A program made the position numbers and the translations under genes. A stretch of 42,906 nucleotides of DNA from the NCBI RefSeq assembly GCF_016464375.1, contig NZ_JADDIU010000044.1, positions 1-42,906 of the forward strand. The letters run 5' to 3'. The notes beneath the pieces were generated by a model. It was not told where the DNA came from. It worked only from the letters and a program-made list of their open reading frames with translations, and searched no databases. The stretch is from Bacillus renqingensis (lineage in GTDB: Bacteria > Bacillota > Bacilli > Bacillales > Cytobacillaceae). Each line of letters opens with the position of its first letter. The stretch's first letter is position 1. This document shows positions 24,425 through 33,974 of the stretch, piece after piece.

Positions 24425-25255
24425 TTATCTCTTCTTAACAAAATCAATACTATATGTTTGGCTGTGTTTTCCGTCTTCGGAGGTTACGATAATCGTTGCC
24501 TTTCCCGGGATGGAATCGGGCATTTTAATTTGAATCTTGGCAAATATATCGTTTGCCTCTGCTTCTACCTTCAAGTCTTTTTTAGCCCGACCTTTTACGT
24601 CAAAGACATAGGTTAATAAATCTGCCTTAAATTTTTTGATAGGCTTCCCATTGATTAGAATTCCTTTAAGTGTGGAATCCTCACCAATACTTGGCACCGG
24701 CTTCGCCCCTATCCCCCAGACCATCAGTTCAGAAATGGCAATACATGTACGTGGCATGGCCTTCATCACGGCTCGTATTTTAGAAGTAAAGACTGGCTCA
24801 AATTGAAGATTAATCACCTTTTTTTCTGAAACATCGGTTTGTGACCCTTTAATATCCTTCCAGCCATTTCCGTCCCAATATTGTAATTTTAATGATTCAG
24901 CTGGTCTCGTACCACCACCGTCATCATAAAAATGGAAATCTATCTTAGAAATGGTTTCTTCCTTTTGAAATTCAATGGCTACCCAATCCTCTTGCCTCCA
25001 ATTGTTTGGATCCCAATTTGTCCAGCGTGCACTAGAAATAACTCCATCGTTAATGTTGTCTATACTGTCATATTTCCCTGTAAAGGACGCACTTGCCTTT
25101 GGAAATTCGTTAGTAGCTTGTCTTAACGCTAAATTTTGTAAAGCAGGTTTCGTTACCTGTACATGCGCAAAAGCTTTAACTGGACTATTAGGAATCTTCC
25201 CTTTTACGGTAAACTGACCAATATCTTTATACTTCCTCGAATCAATTTTGTTTTT
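24425..25255 (-). pseudogene. 3' remnant of a large secreted carbohydrate-active protein
   Basis: The frame is open from an in-frame TGA at 25258-25256 down to a TAA, but has no start until 24817. It encodes, in order, the tail of a bacterial Ig-like domain (YKDIGQFTVKGKIPNSPVKA, then HVQV), a discoidin/F5-8C-like domain (INDGVISSARWTNWD, then WVAIEFQKEETISKIDFHFYDD) and a C-terminal cadherin-like/Ig domain (GILINGKPIKKFKADLLTYV to SEDGKHSQTYSIDF). This is a usual C-terminal arrangement of extracellular glycosidases such as galactanases, beta-galactosidases and arabinan enzymes. The catalytic part is gone. It lies between lacZ and alpha-galactosidase, so the parent probably released galactosides outside the cell. 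Confidence 0.75.
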
Positions 25256-25492
25256 TCAATAGTAGAATGACAAAAATTTTACCAACTCTTATCACAGCAA
25301 TGGAAGCAGATGTAAACTCTAAATGGATGATGTACGTTCTTTATAATCCTTAACTGCAGTCATACATACAGATATCCTATTAACCTAGATCATTATCATC
25401 ACCCCCTTAAATAGGAGCTTTAAATACTCCACGAACCGGAAATTCTTATCTGTCAAATTCTATTGATGGAAACGATAATAAAATATCCTTTA

Positions 25493-25530
25493 AAATAAAG
25501 AGTCTGATAGCGTTCAGACTCTTTATTTTT
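25493..25530. terminator. Bidirectional hairpin terminator after the beta-galactosidase gene
   Basis: AAATAAAGAGTCTGA (25493-25507) pairs with TCAGACTCTTTATTT (25514-25528) around six bases, with T/A runs on both sides. It lies 34 bases beyond the stop of the beta-galactosidase gene. The rest of the 25256-25563 gap shows no convincing gene. Confidence 0.85.
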
Positions 25531-25563
25531 TAAAAATGTTGTTCTATATCCGTAATCCAACCA

Positions 25564-28500
25564 TCATACTCGTTGAATGATAAATTCAAACTCCATATCT
25601 TGGTCCGCCTGAATAAGATGTTCGTCATGAACCGGAGCTCCCCAGCTGTCATCTCCGCCTACACCCATTTGCTTACCTGCCACTGTCACAACCGTGTAGT
25701 GAACATTTGGCAGTTCATAATGATGCTTGGCATGCTCAAGCTCAAATGCCGTATAAGGAGAAATCGTACACTCCAGCGGACTATCAACGGAGGAAATGGT
25801 GATTCCCTGTCCTTCTAGATTCGTGATACTTACACGGCGGACTCCGGTGCGGTTGCCCGATTCCTGCGGCATCACATAACCGGAGACATTATCGGATACT
25901 TGGTTTTTAAAAATTCCCAGTCTTGCACCCTCACAACGGTCGGAGTAATTCTCTTCCGGCCCCATGGCATACCAGTCAAGTTGATCATAATCTGCCGGGA
26001 GCTTGAAGGACACCGCAAATGTCGGCAGTTGCGGCAGGTTAGCCGCCCCGTAATAAACCGAACGAACTCGAATACTTCCATTAGGATAGACAGTATAGCC
26101 CACCTTTACCTTGACCTCTTCACTTATTAAAAATTTGTACGTATAGCCGATCGTTACTAGCCCCTTTTCTTCCTTAACATCGATTCCAACACATTTACGT
26201 GCTAGGCTAGCGGCATACCAAAGACCTGAATCGAAATCTTGTGAAAAACCTCGATCATTGTCAGTCGTTGCCCTCCAAAACAATGGGGCAGGGGGCTCGG
26301 TAATCATCTCTCTCCCTGCATAATTCACAGAGATTAAGCTAGCGGCTTGTTTTGAAAACATAATGGTGAAGTCATGGCCATGGACCCCGATATTCACATC
26401 TCCATGAACAACCCTCAGTTCGCCAAAAACAGGGGGCAGCTCCTCTTTTGCACCCACCTTCAACACAAACTGCCCAAACGCAATCTCATGACCTGCATCT
26501 GCCCAAAGAGTCTGTTTCTTCAACTGAAGTGAAGTATGAATACAATACTCTGCAGAAACGTTTAGTAAACCAGCCGGCCAGCTAAATTCTACTCTGCCCT
26601 CACTTTGCGGTCCAACAGCTACCTGTCGTTCTTCTCGATACAACTCCTTCCCTTCGCGGAATAAGATATATTCAAGATTGTAATCAGAGGTATTCGAGAA
26701 AAGACTTTCGTTCTTAATCGTGACCCCATCCCGGTCGGGAAGCAGCTTAAAATTCTGATATAGATACTTGACTTCCTGCATCTTTGGCGACAGCTCCCGA
26801 TTGGCATAGACAATGCCATTCGTACAGAAACCGTAATCTGTCGGCCGATCACCGAAATCGCCGCCATAAGCCAAAAATTCCTTTCCGTAACGATCCTTTT
26901 TCATAATGGACTGGTCGATATAGTCCCAAATAAAGCCACCCTGATACATAGGGTACTTATTTTCTAACTCCGTATATTTGTACATGCCTCCGAGCGAATT
27001 CCCCATCGCATGCATGTACTCGCAGCTAATATACGGTTTTTCCGGTTTTTCCGTTAAATAGTTCTCAATATCCGCAGGTTTTGCATACATCCGGCTTTCC
27101 ATATCGCTGGTGTCGTTATAGTCACGGTTATGGAACACCCCTTCATAGTGAACAAGCCGGCTGGGATCTACCTTCCTGAAATAGTTGGAGACATTTAGAA
27201 TCACTTCTCCTGCGTAGGATTCATTCCCACAGGACCAAATTAATATAGATGGGTGATTTTTGTCCCGCTCAAACATTGAAATAGCCCGATCCATCACAAT
27301 GTCCTGCCATTCCAGCTTATTTCCCGGAATATTCCAGGACGGTTCGACCGCACCCATCTTTTGCCAAGATCCATGTGTTTCCAAGTTCATTTCGTCCATC
27401 ACATAGATACCATATTCATCGCATAACTCGTACCAAAGGCTTTGGTTCGGGTAATGAGAGGTCCGGACAGCGTTAATGTTATTCTGCTTAAGGGTCCTTA
27501 TATCCCACAGCATATCTTCCTTCGTAATAGCCCTTCCCTTGCGACAATTAAATTCGTGCCGGTTCACCCCTTTAAAGACGATCCGTTTCCCATTCAGGTG
27601 CATGATTTTATTGATAAGTTCAAACCTTCTAAAACCAACTTTCTGCGGAATAACCTCTATCAATCTTCCATTCTCATCAGCTATCTGAATAAACAACTGG
27701 TATAAATAAGGGTTTTCGGCACTCCATAAGTTGGGTTTGTCTACCTCCATTGAAATGAAGGTTTTGTCTTTCGCCAGTACTTCGTCTTTTTTTAATACCA
27801 AGCTGCCATCGGCATCGTACAGCTCAGCCGCTATTTTGATTGGAGTTGTGATAGGATTCAAAAATGTAAGGTCTGCGGATATCGTTCCCTTTGTATAGGT
27901 AGAATCCAACTCCGGTCGGACATGAAGATCAGAGACATGAATCTCCGGAACTGTATATAGGTATACATCCCGAAAAATCCCTGAAAACCGCCAAAAATCT
28001 TGATCCTCCAGCCAGCTGCCGGTGCTGCGCTGATAAACTTCTACTGCCAGCTTATTTTCGCCAGCTTTTATAAAAGGACTAAGCTCAAACTCCGCTGGGG
28101 TAAACGAATCCTCACTGTAGCCAATGAATTCTCCGTTTAACCATACAAAAAAGGCAGACTCGACTCCTTGGAAAGAAATATACACTGGTTTGTTTTGTAT
28201 CTTATCCGGGACATGAAAATACTTGACATAGCTCCCAACAGGGTTATCATCCATTGGAATTTCCGGCGGCCGTATATCATTATGCCCATCCCACGGGTAC
28301 ATCGTATTCACATACTGTGGTTTTCCATATCCCTGGAGCTGAATATGCCCAGGTACCGTAATATCACCCCAGCTTGAACAATCAAAATCGAGCTGATAAA
28401 AATGTTCCGGGCGGGCAGCAGGGTTTACGGCATAGTTAAATTTCCAGCTTCCGTTCAGCTTATGTCTCATCGACATAGGTGAACCACTTTTCGCTTCCGC

Positions 28501-28599
28501 CATCGTTTCATAGTAACAATGATCTGAATGGGCAGGAAGACGATTAACCGCATACACCTTAACATCTGAAAGCCAGTTTATACTCGGAATCTTTGTCAT
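25564..28599 (-). CDS. Beta-galactosidase, GH2 (LacZ type)
   Basis: Cytoplasmic hydrolase of terminal beta-galactosides, 1011 residues, the LacZ length. Domain order: jelly-roll sugar-binding domain (MRHKLNGSWKFNY onward), immunoglobulin-like domain, TIM barrel from about residue 330 (VFKGVNRHEFN, NNINAVRTSHYPNQ), acid/base Glu460 in ILIWSCGNES, nucleophile Glu527 in YISCEYMHAMGN, then the beta-galactosidase small chain with WYAMGPEENYSDR. No signal peptide. It is 37 bases after the second ABC permease gene in the same direction, so the transporter probably delivers its substrate. The ATG has AAAGGTGA upstream. Confidence 0.97.
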   Translation of the reverse strand: MTKIPSINWLSDVKVYAVNRLPAHSDHCYYETMAEAKSGSPMSMRHKLNGSWKFNYAVNPAARPEHFYQLDFDCSSWGDITVPGHIQLQGYGKPQYVNTMYPWDGHNDIRPPEIPMDDNPVGSYVKYFHVPDKIQNKPVYISFQGVESAFFVWLNGEFIGYSEDSFTPAEFELSPFIKAGENKLAVEVYQRSTGSWLEDQDFWRFSGIFRDVYLYTVPEIHVSDLHVRPELDSTYTKGTISADLTFLNPITTPIKIAAELYDADGSLVLKKDEVLAKDKTFISMEVDKPNLWSAENPYLYQLFIQIADENGRLIEVIPQKVGFRRFELINKIMHLNGKRIVFKGVNRHEFNCRKGRAITKEDMLWDIRTLKQNNINAVRTSHYPNQSLWYELCDEYGIYVMDEMNLETHGSWQKMGAVEPSWNIPGNKLEWQDIVMDRAISMFERDKNHPSILIWSCGNESYAGEVILNVSNYFRKVDPSRLVHYEGVFHNRDYNDTSDMESRMYAKPADIENYLTEKPEKPYISCEYMHAMGNSLGGMYKYTELENKYPMYQGGFIWDYIDQSIMKKDRYGKEFLAYGGDFGDRPTDYGFCTNGIVYANRELSPKMQEVKYLYQNFKLLPDRDGVTIKNESLFSNTSDYNLEYILFREGKELYREERQVAVGPQSEGRVEFSWPAGLLNVSAEYCIHTSLQLKKQTLWADAGHEIAFGQFVLKVGAKEELPPVFGELRVVHGDVNIGVHGHDFTIMFSKQAASLISVNYAGREMITEPPAPLFWRATTDNDRGFSQDFDSGLWYAASLARKCVGIDVKEEKGLVTIGYTYKFLISEEVKVKVGYTVYPNGSIRVRSVYYGAANLPQLPTFAVSFKLPADYDQLDWYAMGPEENYSDRCEGARLGIFKNQVSDNVSGYVMPQESGNRTGVRRVSITNLEGQGITISSVDSPLECTISPYTAFELEHAKHHYELPNVHYTVVTVAGKQMGVGGDDSWGAPVHDEHLIQADQDMEFEFIIQRV

Positions 28600-28635
28600 T
28601 CTGTATCACCTTTCATTCTACTTTTTATCAACTCG

Positions 28636-29460
28636 TTATTTTACCGATCCCATCATACCCGCAACGAAATGCTTTTGCATAATGAAGAAAATAAGTGCTG
28701 CCGGCAGGGTTGCAATCACAATGGCAGTCATGATCATTCCATAATCTGGTGCATAACTCGATCCAAGGTTAGAGATTAATAACGGAATCGTTTGCTTTTC
28801 GGGAGATTGAAGGACAACCAGCGGCCATAAATAGTTATTCCAGCTTGCCATGAAAGTAATGATGGCTGCTGCTGCATAGGTCGTTTTCATCGTTGGCACA
28901 TAAACTCTAAAAAAAACGCCTAATTCTGTTAGTCCATCAATCCGACCTGCTTCCAGAATATCTTTTGAGAACATCTTTGTACTTTGTCGAAAGAAAAAGA
29001 TTAAAAATGCAGTTGTAACTGTCGGCAAAATAACGGCAGTAAGTGTATCAATACCTATTAGCGGAAATGTTTGTGCAACGGTTCCAAACATGCGAAACAA
29101 TGGTACCATTAAAGCCGCAAATGGAATCATCATCGACAATAATAGGATGTTAAACACGATATCCTTGGCCTTGCTTTTATAAATTTCAAACCCATAGCCT
29201 GCTAATGAGGCGATTAACATCGCAAGGACAGTCGTGATAATCGAGATTTTCGCTGAATTCCATAATGCTGTTCCGAGATTCGCTGTTTCTAATAGATTTT
29301 GGAAGTTTTCTATAAAGTTACTGCCCGGCAGCAATCTTCCCTTTGTAACCTCAACTGACTTATTCGTTGAACTGACAATCATCCATATAAATGGAAATAC
29401 CGAAATAATCGAAGCAAGGACAAGGACGAGATAGCTGAATACACGTTTGAAGTTATTCAT
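28636..29460 (-). CDS. Carbohydrate ABC transporter permease, MalG/AraQ type
   Basis: Second inner-membrane subunit of a CUT1-family sugar importer, 274 residues. Six helices; the first is FSYLVLVLASIISVFPFIWM. The EAA loop reads EAGRIDGLTELGVFFRVYVP near residue 178, the contact site for the ATPase. Ends KHFVAGMMGSVK as in typical MalG/AraQ proteins. The ATG at 29460 has GGGTGAT upstream and overlaps the previous gene by eight bases. No ATPase is encoded in the locus, so a shared MsmX-like ATPase elsewhere is probable. Confidence 0.95.
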   Translation of the reverse strand: MNNFKRVFSYLVLVLASIISVFPFIWMIVSSTNKSVEVTKGRLLPGSNFIENFQNLLETANLGTALWNSAKISIITTVLAMLIASLAGYGFEIYKSKAKDIVFNILLLSMMIPFAALMVPLFRMFGTVAQTFPLIGIDTLTAVILPTVTTAFLIFFFRQSTKMFSKDILEAGRIDGLTELGVFFRVYVPTMKTTYAAAAIITFMASWNNYLWPLVVLQSPEKQTIPLLISNLGSSYAPDYGMIMTAIVIATLPAALIFFIMQKHFVAGMMGSVK

Positions 29461-30376
29461 TTTTATCACCCGCTACTTTGAACTGAATAATGGAAAAGAA
29501 AACAATCAGAATAACAATGGCATACGAAACAGTGGCTGCATAACCGAAATCAGGCGTATATTTAAACGAAAGATTATAGATATACTGTGAAATCGTCATC
29601 GTTGCATTTCCCGGTCCGCCCTTCGTTATATTCATAACCTCGTCGAACAATTGGAGCGTACCAATTGTGGAAGTGATGGTTGTAAATAAAATGATGGGTT
29701 TCAACATTGGAATCGTAATCTTAAAAAATTGTTGTAAAGAAGATGCACCATCTATTTTTGCTGCTTCATAAATAGATTCATCCACATTTTGGAGAGCTGA
29801 TAGAAAGAATATCATGTTATAGCCAGTCCAGCGCCATGTAATGGCAACAATAATGGTCACTTTTGCCCAAAAGGGATCAGTAAGCCACTGGATAGGTTCC
29901 GAAATCAATGAAAGGTTTATCAGCATGTTGTTTATAATGCCATCCTGGGCGAATAAATACTTAAATATAACAGAATAGGCTACGAGAGAAGTTACACACG
30001 GTAAAAAGATAGCTGTACGAAAGACACCTTTTAACTTTAGCATTTTATTATTCAATAAAACCGACAAGAACAAAGCAAGAATTATCATAACAGGCACTTG
30101 GATCAACAAATAAATTACTGTATTTTTAACGGTGGTAAGAAATATTGGATCCTTAAAAAGACGGATGTAATTGTCAAAACCGATAAAATGCAGATTTGCC
30201 CCCATACCTGATTGAAAAGATAGGATCAATGCCTGAATCATTGGGTAAAAATAAAACAAACAAATCATTATCACTGCAATGGCAATAAATGACCAACCAA
30301 TCATCGCATTTTTTACCCGGAATTTCTTACTGGACTTTGTCATCCTCGTGCTCTGTATACCCTTTACTACAATCAT
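29453..30376 (-). CDS. Carbohydrate ABC transporter permease, MalF/UgpA type
   Basis: First membrane subunit of the same importer, 307 residues. About six helices (GWSFIAIAVIMICLFYFYPM, VIYLLIQVPVMIILALFLSV and others). The EAA loop is EAAKIDGASSLQQFFKITIP near residue 205. The ATG at 30376 has GGGGAG ten bases upstream. Partner of the AraQ-like permease and of the binding protein encoded 329 bases upstream, from which it is separated by a structured repeat. Confidence 0.95.
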   Translation of the reverse strand: MIVVKGIQSTRMTKSSKKFRVKNAMIGWSFIAIAVIMICLFYFYPMIQALILSFQSGMGANLHFIGFDNYIRLFKDPIFLTTVKNTVIYLLIQVPVMIILALFLSVLLNNKMLKLKGVFRTAIFLPCVTSLVAYSVIFKYLFAQDGIINNMLINLSLISEPIQWLTDPFWAKVTIIVAITWRWTGYNMIFFLSALQNVDESIYEAAKIDGASSLQQFFKITIPMLKPIILFTTITSTIGTLQLFDEVMNITKGGPGNATMTISQYIYNLSFKYTPDFGYAATVSYAIVILIVFFSIIQFKVAGDKNE

Positions 30377-30403
30377 GTTGAATCAACTCCCCTACATTCC
30401 TAT

Positions 30404-30552
30404 TAGAAAAGCGCAAGCGCCTTGTTCAGCGGCGTATGGCCTGGAGCGCTCCAACTGAGATAAAGGAAACACGGTAAGCGCAAGCGAACCGATGTTGACT
30501 TATCGTAGGGCGGAGCGCGAAGGACACTAGCCGCTAGGCGCTGGAGCTAGAC
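30404..30552. repeat. Structured GC-rich intergenic repeat in the ABC operon
   Basis: Stretch of about 145 bp starting GAAAAGCGCAAGCGCC and ending GGCGCTGGAGCTAGAC. AGCGCC...CAGCGG near the left end pairs with CCGCT.AGGCGCT near the right end, and inside is the perfect palindrome GGAGCGCTCC (30443-30452). I recognise this as a dispersed intergenic sequence type common in Bacillaceae; here only one copy occurs. The rest of the 329-base gap (30553-30705) shows no gene. Confidence 0.75.
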
Positions 30553-30705
30553 AATTCTCAAAGTCAATGATATAAATTCTGACACTATCTGAAAAAGCCT
30601 CGGAGCATCTGCCTGACACATCAGCTTGTTCCAAAAACTAGGGTTGGAGCAGCAGGCGATTCCCGAAGCTTATTTTAATCATCTTTTTTAGTATCAGAAT
30701 GAATA

Positions 30706-31995
30706 TTATTTAATTTGATCTTCTGCTTGCTTTTGAGCATCCTCTAGCACTTTATCTAAGTCTTTACCTTTCAGATAATCCTGCATACTAACCGCTAAAA
30801 TGTCCTCAATAGCGTACGTATGCAAACCGTAGTTCACTTGAGGTATTTTCTCCGTCCAAGCAGCGAAATCGGCAGTAATTTTTTGTCCTCCGAAGAAATC
30901 ATCGCCTGCTTTGTAGGCATCCCCTTCGGCAGCTGGCTTGTAAGTACCAATTGCCCCCATTTCCTTCACCAAGGTTTGGTAAAAGTCTTTATTAGAACCA
31001 AACGTTTTGGCTAAGAATTCTGCTGCCTTTTCCTTTCCTGGAATATTCAGAACATACCAAGAACTTCCTCCTAAGTTTGTAGCGTTAACTGAATTAGCGA
31101 TCCCTGAAAGTTTTGGGAAAGGAGCAACCGTCCATTTACCTGATTGGGATGCTTCCGCTTTTATTGAAGGGGTAATCCAGTTACCTGTAGGAACAGATGC
31201 TACATCCCCACTGTTAAATCCTGCAACGAACTGACTCCAGTCAGACACAGGTTTGACAATATCAGCGTCCATCATTTCTTTATACGTTTTAAATGCTTCT
31301 TTAAGCGCCTTATTTTCAGCAATATCAGGTGTTTTACCATCTTTCTTTAAGTACCAAGATCCGCTTGACTGGATCATCATGCGAATAAGCCCAAGGTCTT
31401 TTGGATCTTGCGTCAACATTTGCTTACCTGTTGCTTCTTTCACCTTTTTACCTATTTCAATATACTTATTCCAGTCCATGTTTTGTAGATCTTCAACTTT
31501 ATAACCTGCTTTTTCTAAATAATCTGTTCTAACATATAATCCAGCGACACCTGTATCAAATGGAATCCCGTAGTACTTCCCATTGAAACTTGTCGTTGCG
31601 GTCTTATATGGAGCAAATTCATCCGCATGAAATGACTTGGATAAATCATAGAACATGTCTGGATAGGCTTGTAAAAAGCCTTGTGCTCGATAATCCTCAA
31701 TCAGGACGATATTGGGTAATCCTTTCGTTGTTCCAGAGCTTAAATTGGTGTTGAGCTTCTGAACAATATCAGCCTGTGCGTTTTCAATTATTTTAATCTT
31801 CAGATCAGGATTTATCGCTTTATAAGCATCTTTCGCCAAATTCATTGCCTTAATGTTAAAATTAGGATCCCATGCTAAAACCGTTATTTCCTTTGTATCC
31901 TTTGCCGTACCGGAAGTTTCTTTATCCTTTGATCCGGAAGAGCAGGCTGACAATACTAGAATGCTGACTAATAAAAGTGTGAGTATTCTCTTCAT
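30706..31995 (-). CDS. Sugar-binding lipoprotein of the ABC transporter
   Basis: Extracellular solute-binding protein family 1, 429 residues. The signal peptide MKRILTLLLVSILVLSACSS has the lipobox LSAC (Cys18), so it is membrane-anchored. A MalE-like fold follows (ITVLAWDPNFNIKAM, YGIPFDTGVAGLYVRTDYLE, NWITPSIKAEASQSGKWTVA, then NLGGSSWYVLN). The ATG at 31995 follows GGGGGGAAA; the upstream ATG has no site. The ligand is probably a galacto-oligosaccharide given the neighbouring galactosidases. Transcription likely starts between it and the sensor kinase gene and is subject to catabolite repression. Confidence 0.95.
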   Translation of the reverse strand: MKRILTLLLVSILVLSACSSGSKDKETSGTAKDTKEITVLAWDPNFNIKAMNLAKDAYKAINPDLKIKIIENAQADIVQKLNTNLSSGTTKGLPNIVLIEDYRAQGFLQAYPDMFYDLSKSFHADEFAPYKTATTSFNGKYYGIPFDTGVAGLYVRTDYLEKAGYKVEDLQNMDWNKYIEIGKKVKEATGKQMLTQDPKDLGLIRMMIQSSGSWYLKKDGKTPDIAENKALKEAFKTYKEMMDADIVKPVSDWSQFVAGFNSGDVASVPTGNWITPSIKAEASQSGKWTVAPFPKLSGIANSVNATNLGGSSWYVLNIPGKEKAAEFLAKTFGSNKDFYQTLVKEMGAIGTYKPAAEGDAYKAGDDFFGGQKITADFAAWTEKIPQVNYGLHTYAIEDILAVSMQDYLKGKDLDKVLEDAQKQAEDQIK

Positions 31996-32028
31996 AAATT
32001 TCCCCCCAAGCATAAACATTCTTATTTT

Positions 32029-32042
32029 TGTAAGCGTTATCC
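32029..32042. promoter_or_regulatory. Candidate CcpA cre site
   Basis: TGTAAGCGTTATCC agrees with the consensus TGNAANCGNWNNCW except at the last base. It lies about 35 bases upstream of the binding-protein start, inside the leader, the usual place for roadblock or promoter repression by CcpA. Confidence 0.6.
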
Positions 32043-32104
32043 CGCCTACAAAAATAGGTTAACACCTTAAATGATGTTAACGTTAGGACATTCTTTTTTA
32101 ATCC

Positions 32105-32159
32105 TTGTACTATTTTTACTAAGTGAACGCGCTTTCTTTTTTCGTTTGTACTATTTTTA
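32105..32159. promoter_or_regulatory. Pair of 14-bp direct repeats, candidate response-regulator site
   Basis: TTGTACTATTTTTA occurs at 32105-32118 and exactly again at 32146-32159, 41 bases apart, about four helical turns. AraC-type regulators typically bind such direct repeats upstream of the promoter. The YesN-like regulator encoded upstream is the natural candidate. Binding is inferred. Confidence 0.5.
32124..32137. promoter_or_regulatory. Second cre-like site
   Basis: TGAACGCGCTTTCT matches the cre pattern at most positions, with a weaker right end. It lies between the two 14-bp direct repeats, so CcpA binding could interfere with the activator. Confidence 0.4.
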
Positions 32160-32175
32160 TATTTTAGGACAAATT

Positions 32176-33948
32176 TTACTTTTTTCTTATCGGAAGGTTC
32201 ATTCGGACCTTTGTTCCCTCCCCTAATTTACTAGCTATCTTCACACCATAGGATTCACCGTAAATTAGTTGAATTCGGTCATGAACATTTTTGACACCAA
32301 TTCCGGAAAAAAGCTGCCTATTTCGTTTCGTTTTTGGTAATTTCCCTTCGATTCCAATCTCCATGCCATCACCATTATCAACGACCTCACAGATCAATTC
32401 ATTCCCTTCTCGCCAAACAAGGACATTTATATAGCCGCTTGCTTTAAGATTAAAGCCATGGAAGAAGGCGTTTTCAAGAAAAGGCTGAAGAATTAATTTA
32501 GGGATTCGATAGTCCAAACAATCCGGAGCGATAAAATAATTTACTTTAATACGATTACCGTATCGTTTCTGATTGATAAAAACATAACTCTTTAGATTCT
32601 CTACTTCTTGGTTAACAGTGATCGTTTCACTAATAGTACCAATCGTATTCTGCAATAAGGAGATTAAAGCATTAATTGTAGCTTCGGATTCTTCCCTTTC
32701 ACCTTGTTGAACCATAAATTTAATAGTGGTCAGTGTATTGTACAAAAAATGCGGGTTAATTTGTTGTTGCAATGCCGCTAACTCAGCATTACGCCGGTCC
32801 TTTTGTGCTTTTACCAGCTGGTCCACATATTCATGGAGTTCGTCCAACATCGAATTAAAGGCCCTGCCAATTTGCCTCGTTTCATATGTACCAGAAACCG
32901 AAACATATTGATGGAAATTATATTTTGACGCATTGGAAATTTGTTTTACTAGACTCGATAACGAATCTGTTACTTTTCTTGATATAAGAAAAACGATGAT
33001 AAGGGCTGCAAATACGATAGTCATTGAGATGAGTGCTATTTCTTTTTTATCAATCAAGTCGCCAATCGCTGTCTGTTTATCGATAATATTAAACATATAC
33101 AGATCAAACGATGGAAGATATTCCATTAAAATAATTTGTTCCTTATTCATAAAGCGAGCTAACAGATACTTTTTAGAATTGTGTTCCATTTTTTCGGCAT
33201 AATGGAGAAGGTCATTAGCACTTGTTCCAATCCTATTTTCTATACTGCTAGAAACAATCACACCTGATTTATTGACCAGGAAAACATGATTCCCAGGGCT
33301 TGTATAGTTTGAATAAAATTTTCTAAACTCACTTTCAGCAAAAGCAATATACATAGACCCATAGACAGTTCCTGTAATTCGATCCATTAATCCTCTTGTC
33401 GCAACAATGAAATTTCTATCCTTCGCTGCATTTTGTTTTGGAAGACGATCATATTGATACATTAGCTTCTTTGGATGTTCCAGTATATTGCGGGTCATTA
33501 GATTTGATCTTAATTCTTTATCAGACACCGGCCAGTAAGACCGGTCTGTTGCATAGCTTATCCCATTTTTCCCCATTACAACAATTCCTGCATTGTAGGT
33601 ATCCAAGTTAGATTTGATTGATTTCATCTGTTGATACATGTTAAATATCGAGCCCATCATCGCTGCATTTGATTCATTCTTCTCCGTAAGGGTTTTTCTG
33701 ACCGTACTGCTTTGCAGAAGGTTGTTTGAGGCGATGACGACTGAATAATGAAATGACTCAAAACTGTCCTTCATCTGATTCATAACTTTGGAATTCGTTA
33801 TACTAAATTTTTTAATAAAAAATTGCTCTGACATGCGGATGGTTGTCCATGTTATCGAAATAGAAACGGTAATGATTATAATAACCGTAATAAGGAACAT
33901 GATGATAAATAAGCCATTATGCTTAAAACCGTTGAAGATTAATTTCAT
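32176..33948 (-). CDS. Sensor histidine kinase, YesM type
   Basis: Membrane sensor of 590 residues. An N-terminal helix (LFIIMFLITVIIIITVSISI) precedes an extracellular Cache-like domain to about 300, then a second helix (IALISMTIVFAALIIVFLIS), a HAMP linker and the His_kinase block ELAALQQQINPHFLYNT, whose His is the phosphoacceptor. HATPase follows (LILQPFLENAFFHG, EVVDNGDGM, SGIGVKNVHDRI). This is the LytS/YesM class typical of sugar-responsive systems. 26 bases after the response regulator gene, same operon. Probably senses the oligosaccharide or the loaded binding protein. Confidence 0.95.
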   Translation of the reverse strand: MKLIFNGFKHNGLFIIMFLITVIIIITVSISITWTTIRMSEQFFIKKFSITNSKVMNQMKDSFESFHYSVVIASNNLLQSSTVRKTLTEKNESNAAMMGSIFNMYQQMKSIKSNLDTYNAGIVVMGKNGISYATDRSYWPVSDKELRSNLMTRNILEHPKKLMYQYDRLPKQNAAKDRNFIVATRGLMDRITGTVYGSMYIAFAESEFRKFYSNYTSPGNHVFLVNKSGVIVSSSIENRIGTSANDLLHYAEKMEHNSKKYLLARFMNKEQIILMEYLPSFDLYMFNIIDKQTAIGDLIDKKEIALISMTIVFAALIIVFLISRKVTDSLSSLVKQISNASKYNFHQYVSVSGTYETRQIGRAFNSMLDELHEYVDQLVKAQKDRRNAELAALQQQINPHFLYNTLTTIKFMVQQGEREESEATINALISLLQNTIGTISETITVNQEVENLKSYVFINQKRYGNRIKVNYFIAPDCLDYRIPKLILQPFLENAFFHGFNLKASGYINVLVWREGNELICEVVDNGDGMEIGIEGKLPKTKRNRQLFSGIGVKNVHDRIQLIYGESYGVKIASKLGEGTKVRMNLPIRKK

Positions 33949-33974
33949 TTTTTATCATCTCTTAACTCATGTTT

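Noticed and set aside
25267..25353. 28-codon plus-strand open frame beginning MTKILPTLITAM
   Set aside because: No ribosome site, no recognisable composition, and it lies in decayed sequence.
30404..30552. Riboswitch or small RNA gene
   Set aside because: The structure is repeat-like and resembles a dispersed Bacillaceae intergenic repeat; no known riboswitch core was recognised.
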